A DNA stretch of 64,000 nucleotides from contig NZ_CP022013.1 of NCBI RefSeq assembly GCF_003265225.1, positions 1,521,001 to 1,585,000 on the forward strand. The letters run 5' to 3'. How positions within the stretch are numbered: the first letter of the stretch is position 1; every line of letters starts with the position of its first letter. The notes under the pieces were generated by a model. The model saw only the letters and a list, made by a program, of their open reading frames with translations, did not search any database and had not been told where the DNA came from. Of the stretch, positions 54,551 through 64,000 are shown in pieces. The position numbers and the translations under genes were made by a program. The DNA comes from Mergibacter septicus (GTDB taxonomy: Bacteria; Pseudomonadota; Gammaproteobacteria; Enterobacterales; Pasteurellaceae).

Positions 54551-55285
54551 CTACACATTTTTATGACTATCTGTTTGTATTTCAGCATCTAATTCAGTCA
54601 GTTTATTTTGCATTAGCTGATAACAATGTTGAGCAAATTCTCGGATATTTTCACGGCTATATCCTTCACTTGAAATCGGCGGTAACATCTCACAAATCAC
54701 CTTTCCATTATTCCAACGATTCAAATCCACTTGATTATGAGTTGTTGAACAAACTATCGGCACAATTGGCACACCTGCTTCAATTGCCGCATGAAATGCC
54801 CCCATTTTAAATGGTAACAATCCTCTACCACGACTACGTGTTCCTTCAGGAAACATCCATACAGAAACATTTTTTTGCTTAATTCGTTGAGCAATCGTTG
54901 CCATTGTACTATGTGCTTTAGAACGATTTTCCCGATCAATAAAAATATTACCTGTTGCCCAATAAACCAAGCCAAAAAATGGAATCCAAATTAAACTTTT
55001 TTTCCCGACACTTACTGTTCGAGGCATCACCATACGTGAAATAGTTACCATATCATAATTATTTTGGTGATTGCCGATATAGATACAATTCCCAAATTTT
55101 TCTACATTTTCAGGATAACGGTACTCAACTTTTAAACCGAATAAGGGATGCAAACGTGCAAACCAATGTGCGATAACACCAACATTATTTGGATTACCAA
55201 AACGAATCAATGAATAAACTGTGCCTAATAGACTAATAAGAATACAACAAAAAGTTATGATTAAAATACGCAATAACTTAAGCAT
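54551..55285 (-). CDS. plsC: 1-acyl-sn-glycerol-3-phosphate acyltransferase
   Basis: PlsC acylates lysophosphatidic acid to phosphatidic acid. The 244-residue protein has an N-terminal membrane segment (about 5-27), the HX4D motif in NHQNNYDM near 73-80, IFIDRENR near 113, and FPEGTRSRG near 145-153, followed by PIVPI. ftsP lies 9 bp downstream. Confidence 0.95.
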   Translation of the reverse strand: MLKLLRILIITFCCILISLLGTVYSLIRFGNPNNVGVIAHWFARLHPLFGLKVEYRYPENVEKFGNCIYIGNHQNNYDMVTISRMVMPRTVSVGKKSLIWIPFFGLVYWATGNIFIDRENRSKAHSTMATIAQRIKQKNVSVWMFPEGTRSRGRGLLPFKMGAFHAAIEAGVPIVPIVCSTTHNQVDLNRWNNGKVICEMLPPISSEGYSRENIREFAQHCYQLMQNKLTELDAEIQTDSHKNV

Positions 55286-55426
55286 AAATTTTTCTCCTCT
55301 AAAAAAGAGCTAAAGTATAACTGAAATTCAGCCACAATTAAAAATCTGTTGAGAAATCTACTGACAATAAGCAACAAGATCGTTATCCTTACTCTTTAAG
55401 TTGTAAACAATAACAAGAGCAATCAT

Positions 55427-56176
55427 ATGCCAAAAACTTTTTTTATTGCCGATCTCCATTTAAGTGAAAATGCCCCGCACCTTCTCAAACTATTTCATCA
55501 TTTTATGAAACAATTGGCCCCTCAAGCCAAGGCGTTATATATTTTAGGAGATCTATTTGATTTTTGGGTTGGCGATGATGAACAATCTCCCTTAATTGAT
55601 GAAGTTAAACTTTTAATTAAACAATTAGTTGAACAAGGGGTGCCTTGTTATTTTTGTGGTGGGAACCGAGATTTTTTGCTCGGAAAAGGCTTTGCAAAAG
55701 AGTGCGGTTTACAGTTATTACCCGATTATCAAGTGCTAGACCTTTATGGAATACCAACCCTAGTCTGTCATGGCGATACACTTTGTACCGATGATATTCG
55801 TTACCAGCGTTTTCGCAAAATTGTTCATCAACCTTGGCTACAACGGTTATTTCAATCCTTACCACTGCGATATAGAGTAAAATTAGCCACCAAAATTCGC
55901 CAAAAAACAGTTAAGGATAAAAGCAATAAATCTGCTGTCATTATGGATATAAATCAAAAGAGTATGCTAAAAATTTGTCAACAATATCAGGTTACCCAAC
56001 TAATTCATGGGCATACTCACCGCCCAGCACTCCACCAAGATGTCTTAACACCAGAAGGCGTTGTAATTAAACGCTTAGTTGTTGGAGATTGGGGAGAAAA
56101 ACTCTCTCTCGGCATTGCCTCTCAGGAAGGATTAAGGTTAATAAATTTGGGACTTGACGAGTTAAAAATAGTTTAA
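55427..56176 (+). CDS. lpxH: UDP-2,3-diacylglucosamine diphosphatase
   Basis: LpxH releases lipid X from UDP-diacylglucosamine in lipid A synthesis. The 249-residue metallophosphatase shows ADLHLSE near 8-14, [12 protein letters not shown] near 40-51, GGNRDFLLG near 79-87, [10 protein letters not shown] near 113-122 and HGHTHRP near 196-202. These are the manganese-binding series of the family. Its start is divergent from plsC. Confidence 0.96.
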   Translation: MPKTFFIADLHLSENAPHLLKLFHHFMKQLAPQAKALYILGDLFDFWVGDDEQSPLIDEVKLLIKQLVEQGVPCYFCGGNRDFLLGKGFAKECGLQLLPDYQVLDLYGIPTLVCHGDTLCTDDIRYQRFRKIVHQPWLQRLFQSLPLRYRVKLATKIRQKTVKDKSNKSAVIMDINQKSMLKICQQYQVTQLIHGHTHRPALHQDVLTPEGVVIKRLVVGDWGEKLSLGIASQEGLRLINLGLDELKIV

Positions 56177-56184
56177 ATTAAAAC

Positions 56185-56215
56185 TAAAAAACCGAATAGA
56201 AAACATTCTATTCGG
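56185..56215 (-). terminator. Terminator after dnaJ
   Basis: The stem CCGAATAGAA/TTCTATTCGG with a 4-base loop is followed on the minus strand by TTTTTAGTTTTAATTT. It may also stop lpxH transcripts. Confidence 0.8.
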
Positions 56216-56245
56216 CTAATCTGTTATTTACACTAAATGTAAAAT

Positions 56246-57361
56246 TTATAAATTATCAAAGAATTTTTTCACTTTATTCAAAAATCCATCTGATTGAGGA
56301 CGATGCTTACTTTTTCCTTCCAAACTTTGTTCTAATTGAATGAGTAACTCTTTTTGTTCATCATTTAATTTAACTGGGGTTTCAATAATCACCCGACAAA
56401 TTAAATCACCAGCTATATGAGCATGAATACCTTTACCACGTAAACGGAATAATCGTCCAGTTTGAGTTTCAGCAGGAATTTTTAGCTTAACTCGACCATC
56501 TAAAGTCGGGACTTCGATCTCTCCCCCTAAAGCAGCCATAGTAAAGCTAACTGGTACTTCACAATAAAGATTATTACCATCACGTTGGAAAATATCATGT
56601 GGACGAACATGAATTACAACATATAAATCCCCAGCTTCAGCACCATGTTCTCCTGCTTCCCCTTCGCCTCTTAAACGAAGTTGGTTACCTGTATCAACCC
56701 CTGCTGGAATTTTTACGGATAAATTTTTAACTTTTTCAACTCGTCCATCACCATGGCATTTATCACAAGGTTGTTCAATTTTTTTACCTCGGCCATGGCA
56801 AGCTGGGCAAGTTTGTTCGGTTACAAAAAAGCCTTGCTGACGACGAATTCGTCCTGCGCCACCACAAGTCGAACAGGTTTCCACTTTAGAACCTGCTTTT
56901 GCTCCACTTCCATGACAACTATCGCATTCAGCCAAAGTTTTTAATCGAATATCTTTTGTTGTACCTTTTGCGGCTTCTTCTAGGCTAATTTCAATATCAT
57001 AGCGTAAATCATCACCCCGATATGAACGTTGACGGCTACCACCACCGCCACCAAACATACTATTAAATATATCTCCGAACATATCGCCAAAATCAGCTCT
57101 ACCGCCAAAACCACCAGCACCACCAAAACCGCCTTGTTCAAAGGCGGAATGCCCATACTGATCATAAGCTGATCGTTTTTGTGCATCACCTAAGACTTCA
57201 TATGCTTCTTGAACTTCTTTAAATTTCTCAGCTGCGTCTTTATCTCCCTGATTACGATCTGGGTGGAGCTTCATTGCTAGGCGTTTATAAGCTTTTTTTA
57301 TCTCTTTTTCATCCGCATTTCTACTTATACCTAGCACTTCATAATAATCACGTTTTGACAT
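56246..57361 (-). CDS. dnaJ: Chaperone DnaJ
   Basis: DnaJ stimulates the ATPase of DnaK and delivers substrates. From the ATG at 57361 the product is 371 residues. It has the J domain with HPD (MKLHPDRNQ), a Gly/Phe-rich linker (about 75-105) with a long Gly-Gly run, the four zinc-finger repeats [24 protein letters not shown] and CDKCHGDG, and the C-terminal substrate domains. An ATG 12 bp upstream is in frame but adds residues not typical of DnaJ. dnaK lies upstream, separated by a hairpin. Confidence 0.97.
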   Translation of the reverse strand: MSKRDYYEVLGISRNADEKEIKKAYKRLAMKLHPDRNQGDKDAAEKFKEVQEAYEVLGDAQKRSAYDQYGHSAFEQGGFGGAGGFGGRADFGDMFGDIFNSMFGGGGGSRQRSYRGDDLRYDIEISLEEAAKGTTKDIRLKTLAECDSCHGSGAKAGSKVETCSTCGGAGRIRRQQGFFVTEQTCPACHGRGKKIEQPCDKCHGDGRVEKVKNLSVKIPAGVDTGNQLRLRGEGEAGEHGAEAGDLYVVIHVRPHDIFQRDGNNLYCEVPVSFTMAALGGEIEVPTLDGRVKLKIPAETQTGRLFRLRGKGIHAHIAGDLICRVIIETPVKLNDEQKELLIQLEQSLEGKSKHRPQSDGFLNKVKKFFDNL

Positions 57362-57471
57362 AATTTGTTCCATTAAATTAGGCAGACACTCACTGCCTGC
57401 TTTAACTTTTCAATCTATTGTGTAGTAACTTTTTACTATCTGAATCTAGTCTTCCAAGTGTTTTACACTCA

Positions 57472-57497
57472 AAAGGGCGTAGTACATACTACGCCCA
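57472..57497 (-). terminator. Hairpin between dnaK and dnaJ
   Basis: A 9-bp GC-rich stem (GGGCGTAGT/ACTACGCCC) with a 4-base loop is followed by TTTTG on the minus strand. It could be a partial terminator that lowers dnaJ expression relative to dnaK. Confidence 0.6.
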
Positions 57498-57553
57498 TAG
57501 GTTATATGTAGAGTAATTATTACTTGGCATTTACTCTACAATCAGGAGGATAA

Positions 57554-59455
57554 TTACTTATCTTTCACTTCTTCAAATTCAGCATCAACGACATTGTCGC
57601 CACTGTTTTTGCTTTGTGCCTGTTGAGCATCAGCTTGAGCTTGTTGTTGACCTGCTTGGATCAATTTTTCTGAAACTTTAATTAAAGCTTCAATTTTCGC
57701 ATCAATGGCTTCTTTACTTTCACCTTTGGCTGCTTCTTCTAGCTCTTTCACTGCATTTTCAATGGCAGTTTTATCTTCTGCTGGGATTTTATCCCCTGCT
57801 TCAGTCAACTGTTTGCGTGTTGAGTGAACTAAATGATCCGCTTGGTTACGAGCTTGAACTAATTCCTCAAATTTACGATCCGCTTCTGCGTTCGCTTCTG
57901 CATCACGTACCATTTGTTGAATTTCTTCTTCGCTTAAACCTGATGACGCTTTAATCGTAATTTGTTGTTCTTTACCTGTTCCTTTATCTTTCGCCGAAAC
58001 ATGGATAATACCATCAGCATCAATATCAAAAGTTACTTCGATTTGAGGTAAACCACGTGGTGCAGGTTGAATCCCTTCTAAATTAAATTGCCCTAAAGAT
58101 TTGTTATCGGCAGCACGTTTACGTTCACCTTGTAAAACATGGATAGTTACCGCACTTTGATTATCTTCTGCTGTTGAGAATACTTGGCTTTTCTTGGTTG
58201 GGATAGTGGTATTTTTCTCAATTAATGATGTCATTACACCACCCATAGTTTCAATCCCTAGTGAAAGCGGTGTTACATCAAGTAATAAAACATCTTTAAC
58301 ATCACCAGCTAATACCCCACCTTGTACCGCTGCACCAATAGCAACCGCTTCATCAGGGTTCACATCTTTACGAGGTTCTTTTCCGAAAAACTCAGCCACT
58401 TTTTGTTGCACTAATGGCATACGAGTTTGACCACCAACTAAAATAACATCGTCAATCTCAGAAACGCTTAAGTCAGCATCTTTTAATGCAACACGGATTG
58501 GTTCCATAGACTTCGAAACAAGATCTTCAACTAAAGACTCTAATTTCGCACGTGTTAATTTGATATTTAAATGTTTTGGACCTGTTGCATCAGCAGTGAT
58601 ATACGGTAAGTTAACATCCGTTTGTTGTGATGATGATAATTCTACTTTTGCTTTTTCTGCTGCTTCTTTTAAGCGTTGCATTGCTAATGAATCATTACGT
58701 AAATCAATGCCTTGTTCTTTGTTAAATTCATTAACTAAATAATTGATCACTCGATTATCAAAGTCTTCACCACCTAAGTGAGTATCACCATTAGTTGCTA
58801 ATACTTCAAAGGTTTTTTCACCATCAACTTCATCAATTTCGATGATAGATAAGTCAAATGTACCACCACCTAAATCGTAAACTGCGATAGTGCGGTTTCC
58901 TTTTCCTTTATCTAAACCATAAGCTAATGCTGCTGCAGTAGGTTCATTGATGATACGTTTAACTTCTAAACCAGCAATACGACCAGCATCTTTCGTTGCT
59001 TGACGTTGAGCATCATTAAAATATGCAGGAACAGTAATTACCGCTTCAGTAACAGTTTCACCAAGGAAATCTTCTGCAGTTTTTTTCATTTTTTTCAAGA
59101 CTTCTGCAGAAACTTGTGGTGGAGCCATTTTTTCATCTTTAGCTGCAACCCACGCATCGCCATTATCTGCTTTAATAATTTCAAATGGCATAATGCTTAC
59201 ATCACGTTGTACTTCTTCATCAGTAAAACGACGACCGATTAAACGCTTGATAGCAAATAATGTATTTTTTGGATTAGTTACAGCTTGACGTTTTGCAGCT
59301 TGTCCGACCAAAACTTCATTATCATTTGTATAAGCAATAATAGAAGGGGTTGTACGATCACCTTCTGCATTTTCAATTACACGTGGTTTGTCGCCATCCA
59401 TTACAGCAACACAAGAATTAGTTGTACCTAAGTCAATACCAATAATTTTTCCCAT
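57554..59455 (-). CDS. dnaK: Chaperone DnaK (Hsp70)
   Basis: DnaK is the ATP-driven Hsp70 chaperone. From the ATG at 59455 it has 633 residues, opening [20 protein letters not shown]. The ATPase signatures [16 protein letters not shown] and [14 protein letters not shown] are present, then the substrate domain ([19 protein letters not shown]) and the acidic C-terminal VVDAEFEEV tail. CAGGAGAG stands before this ATG; an in-frame ATG 54 bp upstream would add an atypical extension. A heat-shock type promoter lies about 50 bp upstream. Confidence 0.97.
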   Translation of the reverse strand: MGKIIGIDLGTTNSCVAVMDGDKPRVIENAEGDRTTPSIIAYTNDNEVLVGQAAKRQAVTNPKNTLFAIKRLIGRRFTDEEVQRDVSIMPFEIIKADNGDAWVAAKDEKMAPPQVSAEVLKKMKKTAEDFLGETVTEAVITVPAYFNDAQRQATKDAGRIAGLEVKRIINEPTAAALAYGLDKGKGNRTIAVYDLGGGTFDLSIIEIDEVDGEKTFEVLATNGDTHLGGEDFDNRVINYLVNEFNKEQGIDLRNDSLAMQRLKEAAEKAKVELSSSQQTDVNLPYITADATGPKHLNIKLTRAKLESLVEDLVSKSMEPIRVALKDADLSVSEIDDVILVGGQTRMPLVQQKVAEFFGKEPRKDVNPDEAVAIGAAVQGGVLAGDVKDVLLLDVTPLSLGIETMGGVMTSLIEKNTTIPTKKSQVFSTAEDNQSAVTIHVLQGERKRAADNKSLGQFNLEGIQPAPRGLPQIEVTFDIDADGIIHVSAKDKGTGKEQQITIKASSGLSEEEIQQMVRDAEANAEADRKFEELVQARNQADHLVHSTRKQLTEAGDKIPAEDKTAIENAVKELEEAAKGESKEAIDAKIEALIKVSEKLIQAGQQQAQADAQQAQSKNSGDNVVDAEFEEVKDK

Positions 59456-59494
59456 TTTTTCTCTCCTGATTAAATTTATTTTAATGCTGTTTAA

Positions 59495-59521
59495 AGTGTG
59501 GTTATTCAATCGATTTTCAAG
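59495..59521 (-). promoter_or_regulatory. Candidate sigma-32 promoter of dnaK
   Basis: On the minus strand CTTGAAA (59521-59515), a 13-bp spacer and CCACACT (59501-59495) resemble the sigma-32 consensus CTTGAAA-N(13-15)-CCCATNT. The -35 match is perfect and the -10 only partial. It lies about 40 bp before the dnaK start codon. Confidence 0.55.
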
Positions 59522-59681
59522 CCTTGATGATAACTTTTTTTCTACCGTCTTAAACTCAACACTTTAATGATGTCAAACTAAATAAGGACAAAAACAAAAG
59601 GTTCAAGGGTAAACTTCAACTTTTTTTGCAATTTTTTAAAAATAAAGCGATTAACTATAACTCTTGACAACCAATAAACGA

Positions 59682-59711
59682 AAAAACCGCAAGTTATCCT
59701 TGCGGTTTTTC
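59682..59711 (-). terminator. Terminator after rnpB
   Basis: The stem AAAACCGCAAG/CTTGCGGTTTT is followed on the minus strand by a T-run. It lies 8 bp beyond the 3' end of the RNase P RNA. Confidence 0.85.
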
Positions 59712-59719
59712 GATAAATT

Positions 59720-60105
59720 CAGTGAGTCGGTCGATAAGCCGAGTTCTGTCGTGGACAATCATTCCTCTAGGCGTGCATTCACACACACGCTCAAGCAACC
59801 TACCCGAATCCGATGCGGGCCACACCAAGGATCCCTATTTGGTCTTGCTACGAGTGGAGTTTACCTTGCAACGAACTGTTACCAGTCGCCCGGTGTGCTC
59901 TTACCACACCCTTTCACCCTTACCTGTGCTAATTAGCCATCGGCGGTCTGCTCTCTGTTGCACTTGTCGTAGGCTCACGCCTCCCAGACGTTATCTGGCA
60001 CTCTGCCCTATGTAGCTCGGACTTTCCTCTCGTTTACTTGTCCCCTAGGTCGTTCAATTCAACGGTTGAGGGCTTCAATAAACCAGCGATTGCCTAACCA
60101 ACTCG
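59720..60105 (-). ncRNA. rnpB: RNase P RNA, class A
   Basis: This is the catalytic RNA that trims the 5' ends of pre-tRNAs. On the minus strand it has the diagnostic blocks GAGGAAAGTCCGAGCTACAT near its 5' third, CAACAGAGAGCAGACCGCCG in the middle and CCACGACAGAACTCGGCTTA near the 3' end. The P1 helix is GAGTTGGT (60104) with ACCGACTC at the 3' end. A -10 TATACT at 60112-60117 precedes it. ORFs on the plus strand here are shadows. Confidence 0.96.
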
Positions 60106-60111
60106 GGCGGC

Positions 60112-60117
60112 AGTATA
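60112..60117 (-). promoter_or_regulatory. -10 box of the rnpB promoter
   Basis: TATACT on the minus strand is followed by GCCGCCCG, a GC-rich discriminator as in stable-RNA promoters. I find no convincing -35 at 16-18 bp. Confidence 0.55.
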
Positions 60118-60269
60118 GCGGATATCGGTTGGATAAGATAGTAAAAATCGGCTTTTTTAAAGATATTGTCTATTTTATCTTCACTTTTTTAGAGAAATCA
60201 AAATGCAGGGTTAAGTGCAAAATGTTAAAATCACACCATTTCTATCCTATAAAAATAAGGAGTTTCATA

Positions 60270-60584
60270 ATGAATAACCTAGTCTATTCAACAGAATATG
60301 GTCGAATACCAGCAGAAAAAAACACAGTTACACCACCTAAGGGTGATGGCATCGTCCGTATTCAACGACAAACAGCTGGGCGAAAAGGCAAAGGCGTTTG
60401 TGTTATTTCAGGGTTAGAGCTTGATGAGAAAGCCTTAACAAAACTTGCTTCTGAATTAAAAAAACGGTGTGGTTGTGGTGGTGCAGTGAAAGACTTTAAG
60501 ATTGAGATTCAAGGCGATAATCGAGACTTACTTAAACAACTATTAGAACAAAAAGGGTTTTGTGTAAAATTTTCTGGTGGTTAA
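60270..60584 (+). CDS. yciH: SUI1-domain protein YciH
   Basis: A 104-residue relative of eukaryotic translation initiation factor eIF1/SUI1, which in E. coli influences start-site fidelity. The SUI1 core is VRIQRQTAGRKGKGVCVISG near 30-49 and KRCGCGGAVKDFKIEIQGD near 70-88. I start at 60270, because ATAAGGAG precedes it; the longer frame upstream runs into the rnpB promoter. A hairpin terminator follows. Confidence 0.93.
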   Translation: MNNLVYSTEYGRIPAEKNTVTPPKGDGIVRIQRQTAGRKGKGVCVISGLELDEKALTKLASELKKRCGCGGAVKDFKIEIQGDNRDLLKQLLEQKGFCVKFSGG

Positions 60585-60599
60585 AACTCTTCATTTTTG

Positions 60600-60640
60600 C
60601 TAACAACTAAGTGCATACTTTTACTTAGTTGTTAGTTTCG
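60600..60640 (+). terminator. Terminator after yciH
   Basis: A 13-bp perfect stem (CTAACAACTAAGT/ACTTAGTTGTTAG) with a 10-base loop is followed by TTTCG. It lies 15 bp after the stop. Confidence 0.65.
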
Positions 60641-60735
60641 TTAAAGAAAATTTTAACTAATTCAATATAATTTATATTTTTATATGGATTTTATGTGATT
60701 AAATATTAATTTTTATTTATTTTAGATAAATTAAG

Positions 60736-60776
60736 TGTGATAAAAATCACAATTCTTCATAATTCTGACTTAAATA
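60736..60776 (+). promoter_or_regulatory. CRP site and -10 region for glpFK
   Basis: TGTGATAAAAATCACA (60736-60751) is a perfect CRP core, TGTGA-N6-TCACA. A -10-like TAAATA lies at 60771-60776, so the site would sit near -40, the class II activator position. A leader of about 130 bases would precede glpF. The 331-bp gap from yciH (60585-60915) otherwise holds only the yciH terminator and AT-rich DNA. Confidence 0.7.
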
Positions 60777-60915
60777 ATTTGAAGTTGCTCAAACTTTTCA
60801 AAAATTTAACTTTTATTTTCCTCCCTATTTCTCTAAATTCGCTACCAATTTTGGTTGTTTTAGAAAATTTTTTCTTTGAATTATTTTTATCACTCAAAAT
60901 AGGGGGAGAGAAAAT

Positions 60916-61716
60916 ATGGCGTTAGAACGTAGTCTGAAAGGACAATGTATTGCTGAAGCTCTAGGCACGGGGTTATTTATTTTTTTTGGGTGTGGTTGTG
61001 TTGCTGCCGCTAAAGTTGCAGGGGCACAGTTTGGCTTATGGGAAATTAGCATTGTCTGGGGAATAGGGGTTGCCTTAGCAATTTATTTAACCGCTGGGGT
61101 TTCAGGTGCTCATTTAAACCCTGCTGTTACTATTGCTCTATGGAAATACTCAACTTTTGAACGAAAAAAAGTATTACCTTATATTCTCTCTCAATTCACT
61201 GGTGCTTTTTGTGGAGCCGCTCTCGTTTATCTGCTCTATCGTAACATCTGGTTAGATTATGAAAGTGCTCACCAAATTGTGCGTGGGACAACCGAAAGCT
61301 TATATACCGCCAGTATCTTCTCAACTTATCCGAATCCACATCTTGGTTTACTTTCAGCCTTTATCGTTGAATTTACTATTACAGCGATCTTAATGTGTTT
61401 AGTGCTTGGATTAACCGATGATGGCAATGGTTTACCCAAAGGTCCTCTTGCACCATTATTAATCGGTTTTCTTATCGCTGTTATTGGCGGTTCAATGGGA
61501 CCATTAACTGGATTTGCAATGAATCCTGCTCGGGATTTCGCCCCTAAACTTTTTGCCAGTTTCAATGGTTGGGGAACATTTGCTTTCAGTGGTGGCGAAC
61601 TTATACCTTACTGCCTCATTCCAATTATAGCACCAATCTTAGGCGCACTAGTTGGGGCTTGGGGATATCAAAAATTAATCGGCGTACATCTTAAACCTAA
61701 TACTCACCATCAATAA
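60916..61716 (+). CDS. glpF: Glycerol facilitator (aquaglyceroporin)
   Basis: GlpF lets glycerol diffuse through the inner membrane. The 266-residue protein has six hydrophobic segments and the two half-helix motifs: HLNPAVT near residue 66-72 and [10 protein letters not shown] near 201-210. The Asp after NPAR marks the glycerol-conducting subtype. GGGGGAGAG gives a strong ribosome site. glpK follows after 13 bp in the usual operon order. Confidence 0.96.
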   Translation: MALERSLKGQCIAEALGTGLFIFFGCGCVAAAKVAGAQFGLWEISIVWGIGVALAIYLTAGVSGAHLNPAVTIALWKYSTFERKKVLPYILSQFTGAFCGAALVYLLYRNIWLDYESAHQIVRGTTESLYTASIFSTYPNPHLGLLSAFIVEFTITAILMCLVLGLTDDGNGLPKGPLAPLLIGFLIAVIGGSMGPLTGFAMNPARDFAPKLFASFNGWGTFAFSGGELIPYCLIPIIAPILGALVGAWGYQKLIGVHLKPNTHHQ

Positions 61717-61729
61717 TAGGGAAACAAAA

Positions 61730-63241
61730 ATGTCTGAGAAAAAATATATTATTGCTTTAGATCAAGGTACAACAAGTTCACGTGCCGTTCTCTTAGATCA
61801 CGATGCAAATGTAGTTGGTATTGCTCAACGAGAATTTACTCAAATCTACCCTCAAGCAGGTTGGGTAGAACATAATCCGATGGAAATTTGGGCGACTCAA
61901 AGTTCTACACTCAATGAAGTCGTTGCACAAACAGGTATCACCTCTGATCAAATTGCAGCAATTGGGATCACGAACCAACGTGAAACAACTATTGTCTGGG
62001 AAAAAGCCACAGGAAAACCTATCTATAATGCGATTGTCTGGCAATGTCGCCGAACAGCTGATTATTGTCAGCAACTCAAAGAACAAGGCTATGCTGATTA
62101 TATTCGTCAAACTACTGGGCTTGTTGTCGATCCTTATTTCTCAGGTACAAAACTCAAATGGATTTTAGATAATGTTGAAGGGGCAAGAGAACGAGCAAAA
62201 CGTGGAGAGCTACTTTTCGGTACCGTAGATACTTGGCTTGTATGGAAACTTACTCAAGGTCGTGCCCATGTTACTGACTATACAAACGCATCTCGCACTA
62301 TGATATTTAACATTCATACCAAACAATGGGATGATAAAATGTTAGAAATCTTAGATATACCAAAAGAGATGCTACCAGAAGTACGTAACTCCTCTGAAAT
62401 TTACGGTCAAACTAATATCGGTGGAAAAGGGGGAGTGCGAATTCCCGTTGCAGGGATCGCGGGAGACCAACAAGCGGCACTTTATGGTCATTTATGTGTC
62501 AATGCTGGACAAACCAAAAATACCTATGGCACGGGTTGTTTTATGCTGATGAATACGGGCGATAAAGCTATCCTGTCAAAGAATGGGTTACTAACAACAA
62601 TCTGTTGTAACGCTAAAGGCGAACCGGCTTATGCCCTAGAAGGATCAGTCTTTATTGGTGGTGCTTCTATTCAATGGTTACGTGATGAATTACGCATAGT
62701 TCACGATAGTTTTGATTCAGAATACTTTGCCCAAAAAGTTCCCGATAGCAACGGAGTTTACGTCGTTCCAGCCTTTACTGGCTTAGGCGCTCCTTACTGG
62801 GATCCTTATGCAAGAGGTGCAATTTTTGGTTTATCTCGTGGAGCGAATCGCAATCACTTAGTTCGAGCTACCCTTGAATCAATTGCTTATCAAACACGAG
62901 ATGTCCTAGAAGCAATGCAATCAGATGCACAACAAAAACTTGAAACCTTAAGAGTCGATGGCGGTGCTACTGGAAATAATTTCTTAATGCAATTCCAAGC
63001 AGACATTTTAGATACTTCGGTAGAACGTCCAAAAGTAAAAGAAGTTACTGCTTTAGGTGCTGCTTATCTCGCAGGGCTTGCAACTGGCTTTTGGCAAGAT
63101 CTAGACGAATTAAAAGATAAAGCAACTATTGAAAAAACGTTTATTCCTGATGGTGATCAAGAAAAACGAACTAAACGTTATCAAGGCTGGAAAAAAGCAG
63201 TAAAACGTTCTTTAGAATGGGCAAAAGAGGATAGCGAATAA
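61730..63241 (+). CDS. glpK: Glycerol kinase
   Basis: GlpK phosphorylates glycerol and traps it in the cell. The 503-residue FGGY kinase shows [18 protein letters not shown] near 6-23, [14 protein letters not shown] near 80-93, [15 protein letters not shown] near 243-257, [11 protein letters not shown] near 266-276 and the FGGY signature region [17 protein letters not shown] near 411-427. It ends at a strong terminator. Confidence 0.97.
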   Translation: MSEKKYIIALDQGTTSSRAVLLDHDANVVGIAQREFTQIYPQAGWVEHNPMEIWATQSSTLNEVVAQTGITSDQIAAIGITNQRETTIVWEKATGKPIYNAIVWQCRRTADYCQQLKEQGYADYIRQTTGLVVDPYFSGTKLKWILDNVEGARERAKRGELLFGTVDTWLVWKLTQGRAHVTDYTNASRTMIFNIHTKQWDDKMLEILDIPKEMLPEVRNSSEIYGQTNIGGKGGVRIPVAGIAGDQQAALYGHLCVNAGQTKNTYGTGCFMLMNTGDKAILSKNGLLTTICCNAKGEPAYALEGSVFIGGASIQWLRDELRIVHDSFDSEYFAQKVPDSNGVYVVPAFTGLGAPYWDPYARGAIFGLSRGANRNHLVRATLESIAYQTRDVLEAMQSDAQQKLETLRVDGGATGNNFLMQFQADILDTSVERPKVKEVTALGAAYLAGLATGFWQDLDELKDKATIEKTFIPDGDQEKRTKRYQGWKKAVKRSLEWAKEDSE

Positions 63242-63245
63242 TATT

Positions 63246-63285
63246 TAAAAAAATGCGGTTAAAAATAGTTTAACCGCATTTTTAT
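63246..63285 (+). terminator. Terminator after glpK
   Basis: The stem AAAAATGCGGTTA/TAACCGCATTTTT with a short A/T loop is followed by TTATT. The stem contains AAATGCGGT, one base from the Haemophilus uptake core AAGTGCGGT, but not an exact copy. Confidence 0.85.
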
Positions 63286-63667
63286 TAAAATTTTATAAGG
63301 TAATTCTCTCAATACGATTTTTTTACTTCTCAAGTATTATACTTTTAATATTTCTTTCAAATTATCTACAACTAAAACAAATAAGTTTTATATATCAAAA
63401 AAATCAAATTATTTTTAAATAAAAATAATTTTAACGTTTATTTTCTCATTTTATTCCCTTCTTTTTAGTTATTACAAGTAATTATCATTTCCTAAATTTA
63501 CATTAAATAAAAATAAATTGACCTAGCTCAATAAAAATTAATATAGAACTAGAATTATTAATATAATTTGCTAAATTTACCCCAAATAAAATGATTTAGT
63601 TTCATTTTAATGTGTTAAAAAATCAACTTTTTATTTACATTTTTATAACTTTGTGTGGGAGTCTATC
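63286..63667 (+). promoter_or_regulatory. nrfA upstream region with a possible FNR site
   Basis: About 380 bp of AT-rich DNA without an ORF. At 63518-63531, TTGACCTAGCTCAA resembles the FNR site TTGAT-N4-ATCAA with one mismatch in each half. Class II spacing predicts a start near 63566, where ATTATTAATATAA gives a plausible -10. TACCCCA near 63578 resembles a NarP heptamer. All this fits anaerobic control of nitrite reductase but is unproven. Confidence 0.45.
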
Positions 63668-64000
63668 GTGGAAAAGCTAAAAACCCTTTCTCTATTAGTG
63701 GCACTATTCTTAAGCTCTAATAGTTTGGCTAATACTAATAGCCAAATAGAGAATAAAAACGACAATATTAATCAAACTACTATCGATCTTAATCAAAAAT
63801 ATCGAGATCAAAAATTTGATATTGATAAAAAAGCTGTTCGCAATGATCTCTATGCAAAAAAATACCCTTTACAATATCAATCTTGGGCAAGCACTAAAAA
63901 TTCAGAAAAAATAGGTGATGCTTTAGCTGAAGATCCTCGCTTAGTTGTACTTTGGGGAGGATACCTATTTTCATCAGAATATAATCACCCGAGAGGACAC
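63668..64000 (+). CDS. nrfA: Cytochrome c552 nitrite reductase, N-terminal part (runs off the window)
   Basis: NrfA is the periplasmic pentahaem enzyme that reduces nitrite to ammonium. The 111 visible residues start at GTG, which has GGGAG at good spacing. They include a cleavable signal peptide (hydrophobic about 8-17, ending SLA) and then the NrfA N-terminal blocks KKYPLQYQSWASTKNSE near 69-85 and DPRLVVLWGGYLFSSEYNHP near 89-108. The PRGH at the very end is also typical. The haem-binding motifs lie beyond the window. Confidence 0.9.
   Translation, partial: MEKLKTLSLLVALFLSSNSLANTNSQIENKNDNINQTTIDLNQKYRDQKFDIDKKAVRNDLYAKKYPLQYQSWASTKNSEKIGDALAEDPRLVVLWGGYLFSSEYNHPRGH

Noticed and set aside
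59664-60015. Two plus-strand ORFs of 90 and 97 codons
   Set aside because: They are the antisense of RNase P RNA, which accounts for every conserved base there.
63246-63285. glpK terminator as a pair of inverted uptake signal sequences
   Set aside because: The core reads AAATGCGGT, one base off the Haemophilus AAGTGCGGT on both arms. I keep it only as a terminator.

Overview
The window is a stretch of chromosome from a member of the Pasteurellaceae (Haemophilus/Actinobacillus relatives; I cannot fix the genus). The evidence is AT-rich DNA, proteins that read like Haemophilus homologues throughout, a com competence operon divergent from mrcA, an OmpP2-like porin pair, and NagC-, PerM-, LpxH- and FtsP-type proteins in Haemophilus-like company. 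There is no transposase, integrase, phage gene or CRISPR array. Nearly everything is core genome, and the interest lies in odd versions of core genes.

Layout. 1-127 is the tail of an amidohydrolase-like gene. 376-6234 is one complete rRNA operon on the minus strand, read as tRNA-Arg, tRNA-His, tRNA-Pro, 16S, tRNA-Glu, 23S, 5S, a second 5S, tRNA-Asp, tRNA-Trp. The only promoter I can see lies in front of tRNA-Arg. 6587-11346 holds hemL, lolB-ispE, prs and xthA. 11363-17446 holds a DUF695/RraB-like protein, an LrgAB pair, a cysteine desulfurase/SufE pair, an AI-2E-family permease, folX and a coiled-coil membrane protein. 17686-26515 holds gyrB, a lipoprotein and recB-recD. 26582-30047 is a fadJ/fadI-like pair with altered catalytic residues. 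30211-33615 holds smpB, cpdA, nudF, psiE and a phosphopantetheinyl transferase.

33684-39407 is mrcA divergent from comA-comB-comC-comE. comD and comF are not there, and ComE is shortened. A four-tRNA operon (Met-Leu-Gln-Gln) follows at once on the opposite strand. 39944-45748 holds a NagC-type regulator, rsuA, maeB and a zinc alcohol dehydrogenase. 45847-48527 holds two divergent porin genes sharing 631-bp inverted repeats. 48612-50267 holds a small orphan gene with a 15-codon leader ORF, then perM. 50320-53042 is a copper ATPase gene split between two reading frames with all the marks of a programmed -1 frameshift. 53120-57361 holds ftsP, plsC, lpxH and dnaJ; 57554-60584 holds dnaK, rnpB and yciH. 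60916-63241 is glpF-glpK, and the window ends inside nrfA.

The genes point to a host-associated facultative anaerobe with nitrite ammonification, glycerol use, CRP-controlled carbon metabolism and a competence pseudopilus. The main candidates for something undescribed are the copA frameshift cassette (slip site, early stop, 14-bp and 9-bp nested stems, no usable internal start), the ComD'-ComE-like fusion that lost both partners of the PilP-secretin contact, and the catalytically altered FadI/FadJ pair. All were found by reading alone; no alignment, database search or folding was run.
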